The position numbers and the translations under genes are program-made. This document shows, in pieces, positions 56,555-64,000 of a DNA stretch of 64,000 nt. The stretch is from the NCBI GenBank assembly GCA_958510825.1, contig OY294047.1, forward strand, positions 39,571,229 through 39,635,228, written 5' to 3'. This stretch comes from Brachypterus glaber (taxonomy: Eukaryota; Arthropoda; Insecta; Coleoptera; Kateretidae). Numbering within the stretch: position 1 is the first letter of the stretch; each line of letters opens with the position of its first letter. Under the pieces are notes generated by a model. That model was not told the origin of the DNA. It saw only the letters and a list, made by a program, of their open reading frames with translations, and made no database searches.

Positions 56555-58640
56555 GACTGACATCGTAGACTTTAACAATGTTTCTATGTGCAATGTGCGT
56601 GTACTTCGCGAAAGAGTCGTAAACATCAAAGTCAGCGATAATAAATAATAAGGAAGTGTTTTGTTTAGGGAATTACATGTTATTTTAATATTTTTTAGTA
56701 ATATAATGTGCATTGTTCTTTGAGTATACTAATAAAACTATTCTGGTTGTTTATGATCAGGATGACCAACTTTCTAGTTCAGATGTTAGGACTAACAGGA
56801 CCAGATTTTCATATGCATTTTTAAAAATCGTTATTTTGTGAATTCTCAGAAAATTTTATTTATAACAGATATGACATTTCTTTTGGAGGATATCTTCTAA
56901 ATTAGCGATAATCATCCAGATTTGTTTTTAAAAAATATACTGGTTTGTCAGTCAGGACTTCTTTTGTTTAAATTCTAATTGACATCGTAGCATGTAACAA
57001 TCTTTTTATGTGCAAAAACTCAAGCAATAATAAATAATAAGGAAGTGTTTTGTTTAGGGAATTACATGTTATTTTAATATTTTTTAGTAATTTAATGTGC
57101 ATTGTTCTTTGAGTATACTAATAAAACTATTGTGGTTGTTTATGATCAGGATGACCAACTTTCTAGTTCAGATGTTAGGACTAACAGGACCAGATTTTCA
57201 TATGCATTTTTAAAAATCGTTATTTTGTGAATTCTCAGAAAATTTTATTTATAACAGATATGACATTTCTTTTGGAGGATATCTTCTAAATTAGCGATAA
57301 TCATCCAGATTTGTTTTAAAAAAATATACTGGTTTGTCAGTCAGGACTTCTTTTGTTTAAATTCTAATTGACATCGTAGCATATAACAATCTTTTTATGA
57401 GCAAAAACTCAAGCAATAATAAATAATAAGGAAGTGTTTTGTTTAGGGAATTACATGTTATTTTAATATTTTTTAGTAATATAATGTGCATCTTTGAGTA
57501 TACTAATAAAACTATTGTGGTTGTTTATGATCAGGATGACCAACTTTCTAGTTCAGATGTTAGGACTAACAGGACCAGATTTTCATATGCATTTTTAAAA
57601 ATCGTTATTTTGTGAATTCTCAGAAAATTTTATTTATAACAGATATGACATTTCTTTTGGAGGATATCTTCTAAATTAGCGATAATTATCCAGATTTGTT
57701 TTTAAAAATATGCTGGTTTGTCAGTCAGGACTTCTTTTGTTTAAATTCTAATTGACATCGTAGCATATAACAATATTTTTATGTGCAAAAACTCAAGCAA
57801 TAATAAATAATAAGGAAGTGTTTTGTTTAGGGAATTACATGCTATTTTAATATTTTTTAGTAATATAATGTGCATTGTTCTTTGAGTATACTAATAAAAC
57901 TATTCTGGTTGTTTATGATCAGGATGACCAACTTTCTAGTTCAGATGTTAGGACTAACAGGACCAGATTTTCATAAGCATTTCTAAAAATCGTTACTTTA
58001 TGAATTCTCAGAAAATTTCATTTATAAGAGATTTGATATTTCTTTTGGAGGATATCTTCTAAATTAGCGATAATCATCCAGATTTGTTTTTAAAAAATAT
58101 GCTGGTTAGTCAGGACTGCTTTTGTTTAAATTCTAATTGACATCGTAGCATATAACAATATTTTTATGTGCAAAAACTCAAGCAATAATAAATAATAAGG
58201 AAGTGTTTTGTTTAGGGAATTACATGTTATTTTAATATTTTTTAGTAATATAATGTGCATTGTTCTTTGAGTATACAAATAAAACTATTCTGGTTGTTTA
58301 TGATCAGGATGACCAACTTTCTAGTTCAGATGTTAGGACTAACAGGACCAGATTTTCATAAGCATTTTTAAAAATCGTTACTTTATGAATTCTCAGAAAA
58401 TTTCATTTATAAGAGATTTGATATTTCTTTTGGAGGATATCTTCTAAATTAGCGATAATCAACCAGATTTGTTTTTAAAAATATGCTGGTCAGGTCAGGA
58501 CTGCTTTTGTTTAAATTTTAATTAACATTGTAGCATTTAACAATGTTTTTATGTGCAAAAACTCAGCAATAATAAATAATAAGGAAGTGTTTTATTTAGG
58601 GAATTATACCTTATTTCAATATTTTTTTGTTCTTTGATCA
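56555..58640 (+). repeat. Satellite array, about five 384-389-bp monomers
   Basis: The marker AGGAAGTGTTTT recurs at 56651, 57040, 57429, 57813, 58198 and 58582 (spacing 389, 389, 384, 385, 384). Each monomer holds GATCAGGATGACCAACTTTC and GTTAGGACTAACAGGACCAG and ends GACATCGTAGCAT. Monomers 1-3 and monomers 4-5 form two sub-types: CATATGCATTT/ACAGATATGACATT against CATAAGCATTT/AGAGATTTGATATT. The partial first unit is diverged (GACATCGTAGACTTTAACAA) and the last breaks off near 58640. No ORF. Confidence 0.95.
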
Positions 58641-59458
58641 TGACTCAGTGTTTCTAGTTTTACATATTGTTTGTACTATATTCACCTGAGATGCTTTATC
58701 TGTTTTACAAATTTGACAACTTAAAATTAGAGTTAAATTACAGTAAAAAATCTTCAAGTCGTAAAAATTAAATATATTACTGCTATTAAAATATAACAAG
58801 CCATAAAAATATAACAGTTTAATTTTATAACCAATATTATGAAAATCTATTAAATAATATTTGATTAAAATTTATCAACTTTTAGTTTATTAGGTATCAC
58901 TTCTTTTTCTTTTTTATATTCTTATAGCAAAGAATTCAAATTATAAATAAATATGCCACTAAATAATGGGTTTTAGTTCTTTTAAATAAGTTAATTAAAA
59001 AAATGAACTATATTTTTTTCTCCAAAACAGGTTTTTAATAAAAGTAAATTTAATTTTAATTTTTTTTAATTTTTTAATAAACTTTTGGGAAATCATTTAA
59101 TCCAAATAACGGGTTCTCTGCAATTGCCTTGTATAATTAAAATTTAAAAAAGTATTTATAATGTTACATTTTCAACAAAAGGGATTACTATTGTCCCCAG
59201 TTATAAAATTTAATTTTTATCCATTTTTATCCATGTCATTTTAAATTGTTGTATTACTAATTAAATAATTTTTAAATTTTAGGGTCCAGCAATTTAATTT
59301 AATTGATACTACACATAAATCACGTATTCAATAGAAATAACTATTGAATATTGACAGTTCAATTTTAATCCCAAAGGGTAATACGTGATATTCAATGTTC
59401 TGTTACAACGGTTTAATTTTAAACTCGTATTCTTGTTTCTTATTTTCTACCCTTTTAG
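58641..59458. other. Gene-free stretch
   Basis: Very AT-rich, nothing supported. Confidence 0.5.
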
Positions 59459-59589
59459 ATTGTGTAATCTTCGAGAGCGACGACTTCTGTCACCAAATAA
59501 AATTAATGGCTCATAAAAATGTACAACAACAAGCCATTTTCCAATCACCTTTCAAATGTTTTACGACCTTCAAATTGTCAATAAAATGA
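59459..59589 (+). CDS. Candidate terminal coding exon, unknown protein
   Basis: One of the best acceptors of the window (TTCTTATTTTCTACCCTTTTAG, ending at 59458) opens a frame. After two bases it runs 42 codons to TGA at 59587-59589: CVIFESDDFCHQIKLMAHKN, then VQQQAIFQSPFKCFTTFKLS. An AATAAA overlaps the stop region (59580-59585), which is early for a polyadenylation signal of this exon but allowed. The composition is balanced and unlike neighbouring AT-driven frames. It needs an upstream exon ending in phase 1. The family is not recognised; a chance frame behind a pyrimidine tract remains possible. Confidence 0.35.
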
Positions 59590-61129
59590 TAATGTTCTAG
59601 TATTTGGATTTATAATGATTAAGTGAGACTTGCCATGCGCTACATGCACTAATTTGAGCAATAAAAAAATGGGTTATAACATTTTTACATTTCCCATTTG
59701 AATAAAAATATTTATAGTTATGGTGACTATGTTAGCTTCCAATTATTTAAAGTACTATATCAACACTTTTAAAGTTTTAAATTAACAAATCTAAATTATT
59801 ATTTAATTATCCGGTGATGTTAACCTAAAAATTTAATATAAATTCATATTATTTTCTTTATTTCAAGATATCACTGAATATTAATAAATAACTTTAAATG
59901 TTTTATCTGGACTCGAGAGACCAAAATGATTAAGGAGGCCAAATTGCTTAAAGGCCAAATGGTTTACAGAGGTCTGATTACCATTAATCCTAATTTACCT
60001 TTGATATAATAGACTACAATGTATAGTGTAATTTAGGGCATGGATCATACAAAATACGTCTTCACACTTATCAATAAAAAAGGTAATCACTTTTGTTTTC
60101 TATGGGATTATCTTTTCTAAAGCCCCAGATGCTGTCCAAAATGATCAAAATTTGCGTAATACTTGAACGTTTCCTTAATATATTATTATTATATTTTTAA
60201 ATTAATTTAAAAAGTTATAAATGATAAGTACACAATTTGTATGAATATTCAAATCATTTTTTTAATACTAAAATTAATAAATATTAACAGAGCTCTGCAG
60301 AGTAGCGTATCATTTTCTAATTAGTTCTAAAGCACAAATTATAAAGGAAGCATATCCTCCCTTCTTAAATTTTTAATATTCTCATATATTTCCATTGGCC
60401 TCTTCCAACTTCTTTGTAATTTCATGGTACGACACCGAAAGAGCATCAATTCTTTAACCCCTCTTTCTCAATTCCTAACTCCCCATATCTAATTACGTTC
60501 TTTCTCTTTGCCTAGGATCCCGGTGAGATTTCACAATGCCCCTTTCTTTCTCTTTCTCTCCTATAAATTTTACCTGTCCGATAAAAAAACTTTTTCTCTT
60601 TAATTAGAAAAACCTTGCGAAAAACATTGGGCTTTATCTAAGTGGTCTTGTTCCACCCACAACGGAGATATTTTACTGCAATGGCCACACACAATATATT
60701 TGGATGGGGATGTATTTTAGCGTTAAGCTAGGACCGTACTCGAAAATATAAGGACGGAAAATATAAAATATAAATTTAAATTTTCTTTGAAACGGTTTTT
60801 TGGCACAATTATTTAATAATACTATTTTTTATTTTTGTAATACTACATTTTGATTGTAAAAAAATATTTGTAATTTTATTAAAGCAAATAATTTATTTAG
60901 TTAATGATACTGGACAATAAATGGTTATGCTTGGATAAATACTATTAGTTTTACAGTTAATAAAAAAAAATGCATTTATCCAATAGGAAATCAATAATTG
61001 TTAATTGTAAATAATGTAGAAAAAATCCAGACACGTGTATATTATGTTTTAATCCGTTGTCAGTATTTTTTAAAATTTAATAGGCACATTAAAATGTTAT
61101 ACAGCTCAGGTTATCATAAAAATACTATT
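59590..61129. other. Gene-free stretch
   Basis: Holds a reversed GGAAACGTTCAAGTATTACG terminus at 60128-60172 and a pyrimidine-rich tract at 60350-60600. A strong acceptor (CTTTCTCTTTGCCTAG) and a donor (CCCG|GTGAGA) there lie only 7 bp apart. No gene can be supported. Confidence 0.45.
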
Positions 61130-61149
61130 CACAGTGAGCGTGAGCACTA

Positions 61150-61400
61150 GAATACAATAATACAGTAGTTTCGAGTTTTCCAAAATCGCCAATAAACGTA
61201 ATAGAAAAAAAATTCTTGGACACAAAAGTGTTTTATGAAAAAACGGGAAACTTTGAAAATGTAAGTGTCTCGTTTTCTATATACACGATAACTCAAGAAG
61301 GAACTATCCGATTGATTCAGAATTTTTAGGAAAAATAAAGTTCTGTGAGAAGAAAATCCCTATTGTTTTTAAAAATAATCCCTCCAAAACAAAACAATTA
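61150..61400 (+). repeat. Dispersed repeat DR-2, copy 3
   Basis: TTCTTGGACACAAAAGTGTT, TTATGAAAAAACGGGAAACT, GATAACTCAAGAAGGAACTA and GATTGATTCAGAATTTTTAG match the 33.0-kb copy in order, including the same upstream flank (TACAGTAGTTTCGAGTTTTC against TACGGTAGTTTTGAATTTTC). Confidence 0.75.
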
Positions 61401-61933
61401 TGAGGGGTTTGGACTACTAAAACAGTAGACAATTACAGTGCCAGTAATATTTATTTTTCTAACTTAAAACGAAATTACCAGAAAGATATTAAGCACTGGT
61501 ATGATATACCAATGGTCAGGTATATTATAATGCATGCCTATAGGCATAATAAATCTAATTTAAAATTTAAATTTTAGTGCACTTCTCAGTATACCTGTAA
61601 TAGATACGGTTCTGTTAAAGGTACATGTAATTTAAAGGAACGTAAGTGCTGTTTTAACTTATCAGATCTTATTTAAGGATAAACGACTAGTATTGGTTGA
61701 AATTAATTGGATTTCTTTTACCATTACATATACATATATGTATGTATGTATACTTATAATAATCAGGTTATCTATACGATGATTTTCTTTTAGATTATAT
61801 AACAGTATTAAAAAAATACAACATGTAAGCAGATTCTTAGGGAGAAAAAGAACATACATTGGTGGCAGGATAAGTTAAAGAATTTTTGAAGCGAAATTAT
61901 TGTTATATTTTTTTGGGAATTGGAATAAATTTA
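61401..61933. other. Gene-free stretch
   Basis: Nothing supported; a short TATG tetranucleotide run lies at 61729-61752. Confidence 0.5.
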
Positions 61934-62030
61934 TATTAAATCAGTGGAGAGCTTCTAGCACAAGCACATAGCTTATTTGGGGCTCTCCATGACGTTGTGT
62001 ATTACTTACATAAATAAAAAAAATAATAGT
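61934..62030 (+). mobile_element. LINE 3'-end fragment with conserved stem-loop (copy 2)
   Basis: TTAAATCAGTGGAGAGCTTC ... GGGGCTCTCCATGAC, then an A-rich (ATAAA)n tail, parallel the 39.8-kb copy. Confidence 0.65.
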
Positions 62031-63789
62031 ACCTCTGGAATACTAGAAGCTTTTTAATAAATTGGTTTATTTTATTCTTTTTGCATAGGTACATTACATA
62101 AGAAGCAAATATGAAAAAAATATATTTGCAAAGTTTGAATAGGAAATAAGAAGCCTAAAATTTTCAGAAATAAATATTTTTGAAATAAATACCACAGAAT
62201 ATTCTGTGCCCTGTCTTGCAAAAATAACCTAATAAAAATATTACAGGAGCTAGGTCATTAATAAAAATAACCCTGTATGAACAAAAATAACCAAACCATC
62301 ACCCAAAATCTTTTTCTGTTCATCTTTCAGATGAAACTATTGTTTATCTTTGCAGTAGCTTTTTAAAGGGACGTTCAAAAGAAAAATGGGAAAGAAGTAA
62401 CGTGAGAAATTATTATGGCTCATTGTGGTCATTCTTTTTGTCGACAAAAATGTAATAAATTATTTAAAAAATCAAGTTTTGACCCTTCTTGTTTTTCAAA
62501 ATGGTAGTAAGGTAAACATGTATGTTACAGGCCATATAAATTTGTTGTATAGGTATAATAATACAATTTTCTTCTCGGTTGGAATTACATAAGAAGTTGA
62601 GTATTAAATTTTTTCCCAATTTTTATATTTTATAATAGATATATAATTATAATTAAACAAATAAATATTATCGGTCAAAACATGGTTTTTTACTTTTTAG
62701 GATTTAGAATGTCATTAAACGTCGACAAAATTTGAAAAAACCCAAGTTTCTGTCCGTTTTTAAAGCTTTTGATCGGAATGTTCTATTTAACATAGTATAT
62801 TACATACCGAGGAGGAAAATATTTAATTTCCTGAGGGAAAGTTAGCAGCAGTGATATTTCAGAAATGACAACTAAATTGGTTGTAAATTTAATATATTTT
62901 AGGAATACAAAAATATTCTAATGTGTATCTGTATCAAAACCATTTTGTCCATAACATTTTAATACATTTAAGTTTTTGACATATCTATGTGAAGTTAGTT
63001 ACAAGATAAGTCCCAATCAAATGATGAAAATGTGGTGTTTCAGAGATTTTAGGTATCAGAAGTTAACAATAACTGATTTACCAACTTTTACGTATGTATG
63101 TTATTAGCTTATTTCTAAATAATTGTGAATAAAAATTCTTTCACCATTTGAAGGATTTAGAACTTTCTTAGTTTGCGTCACATCAAGTATGGTTAATATT
63201 TTTGTAGAGCAAGGAGGTATAAACTAATATTTTTGGCAATAACCTGTAATTTAATATTATAAAACATTTAAATTTCCTACAGAAAAAGGCAAGTTAAAAA
63301 AAGCATCTAAATAGAAATCCTAAAATAACTATATAGACGACTTGCATAGATTTCCATTTTCAACTATGGGTATTATCCTTTTTGTTTTGTATAGCATATA
63401 GGTATGCTATTTAAAATAAAATAACTAATTTATGACTTTTGTACAAAATAATATCAAAAATAGTCAGGATGATCCTCGACGTCATTTTTATATTCCTAGA
63501 TAAAAAAGTATGTTTAATATATATGAAAAATAAAAAGCAACACACCGTAAAATATTATCACCATACTCTTAAAAGATATAAAGGTGAAAACTACATAATA
63601 TGTACATAATATTATTTGCTTAATATTCAATTTTTTAAAATCAATTTAATAATATTTCTAATCAAATTCTTGATTTTTTTTCTTTTATATAGAAAAATTT
63701 TTAATTTAAGGAGAGATATAATGAAAATGTAGTAATTTATAATAAACTCTTATCTGTGAATAAAAGACTAAAAGTTTTATTTAAAACTT
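62031..63789. other. Gene-free stretch
   Basis: No supported gene. An acceptor-like TTATCTTTGCAG (62344-62355) is followed by a 15-codon frame ending at a GTGAGA donor (62401), too short to call. Confidence 0.45.
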
Positions 63790-63865
63790 ATTATTATACA
63801 TTATATTATTATATTATACTATTATATTATATTATTATATTATATTATTATACTTATTATTATTT
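63790..63865. repeat. (TTATA/TTATTA)n low-complexity tract
   Basis: Irregular repeats of ATTATATT and ATTATTAT without any other base but two C. Confidence 0.9.
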
Positions 63866-63940
63866 TATTTACTAGGGGGCCTCAAAACTTAATATATCCT
63901 TGTGCTAATTTGCAAGTAATAAAGCAATACATTTAAAAAT

Positions 63941-64000
63941 ACTGCTGCCAACAAAATATTACTTTCCTCTATAGGCCTAGGTTCAACATATGGTCCAAAT
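63941..64000 (+). repeat. Dispersed repeat DR-1, start of a copy cut by the window end
   Basis: CTGCTGCCAACAAAATATTA then CTTTCCTCTATAGGCCTAGG matches 47230, but the next block (TGGTCCAAAT) is reached after only about 12 bp. This copy lacks the ~190-bp middle present at 47.3 kb. Confidence 0.8.

Noticed and set aside
60515..60545. 7-bp microexon between CTTTGCCTAG and GTGAGA
   Set aside because: Too short to support from sequence; the pyrimidine tract is part of a long CT-rich stretch.
1..64000. CRISPR array, phage, operon or other prokaryotic system
   Set aside because: Base composition, intron-like signals, retroelements and absence of packed ORFs are all eukaryotic; no regularly spaced short repeats with unique spacers were seen.

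Overview
The window looks like a piece of an AT-rich insect nuclear genome. It is mostly non-coding, with exon-like islands bounded by GT/AG splice signals, a metazoan USP2-type deubiquitinase domain, non-LTR and Penelope-like retroelement relics, and a dense population of MITEs and foldback elements. The repeat style and USP2 sequence suit an insect, perhaps a beetle; the order is only a guess. There is no prokaryotic operon structure. Most of the ATG ORFs of 60-90 codons are chance ORFs in AT-rich repeats.

Layout. 0-9 kb: a tandem tRNA-derived SINE-like head, several foldback elements, and a 5'-truncated Penelope-like element (4.2-5.1 kb) with a readable GIY-YIG endonuclease relic and a hammerhead-ribozyme-like core; a second such core lies at 6.4 kb. 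8.7 kb: a possible first coding exon on the plus strand. 9-16 kb: large inverted-repeat elements, one carrying a 66-bp insertion with a 17-bp target duplication. 16.8-17.7 kb: the only protein clearly recognised, the catalytic domain of a USP2/USP21-like ubiquitin protease, without its Cys box and with a frame break near its 5' end. 18-27 kb: a 98-bp minisatellite, a degenerate GCCGCAGG-containing repeat, a four-arm alternating inverted repeat and several MITEs, plus a probable plus-strand coding exon at 26.4 kb. 27.4-29.1 kb: a foldback element split by a 5'-truncated LINE. 29.1-29.4 kb: a minus-strand ORF for a 58-residue putative secreted peptide with a TATA box.

30-37 kb: more foldback elements, including a Harbinger-type MITE with a TAA duplication. 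A well-bounded 97-bp minus-strand exon lies at 36.9 kb, with a phase-compatible 21-bp microexon candidate at 40.1 kb and a weaker exon candidate at 54.0 kb. 42.4-44.2 kb: an 809-bp TIR element and a broken LINE. 44.4-47.2 kb: a segment bounded by inverted 45-bp termini that contains a CpG-rich, promoter-like island (CRE, E2F-like and CCAAT motifs). 47.8-50.1 kb: two diverged copies of one segment, each interrupted by a different TIR element. 54.5 kb: a LINE RT relic. 56.55-58.64 kb: an array of about five 384-389-bp satellite monomers. 59.46 kb: a candidate terminal exon. The rest is AT-rich intergenic or intronic DNA with short repeat remnants.

The exon candidates cannot be joined into named genes from sequence alone. 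They are listed separately, and the only link offered is phase compatibility between two minus-strand exons.
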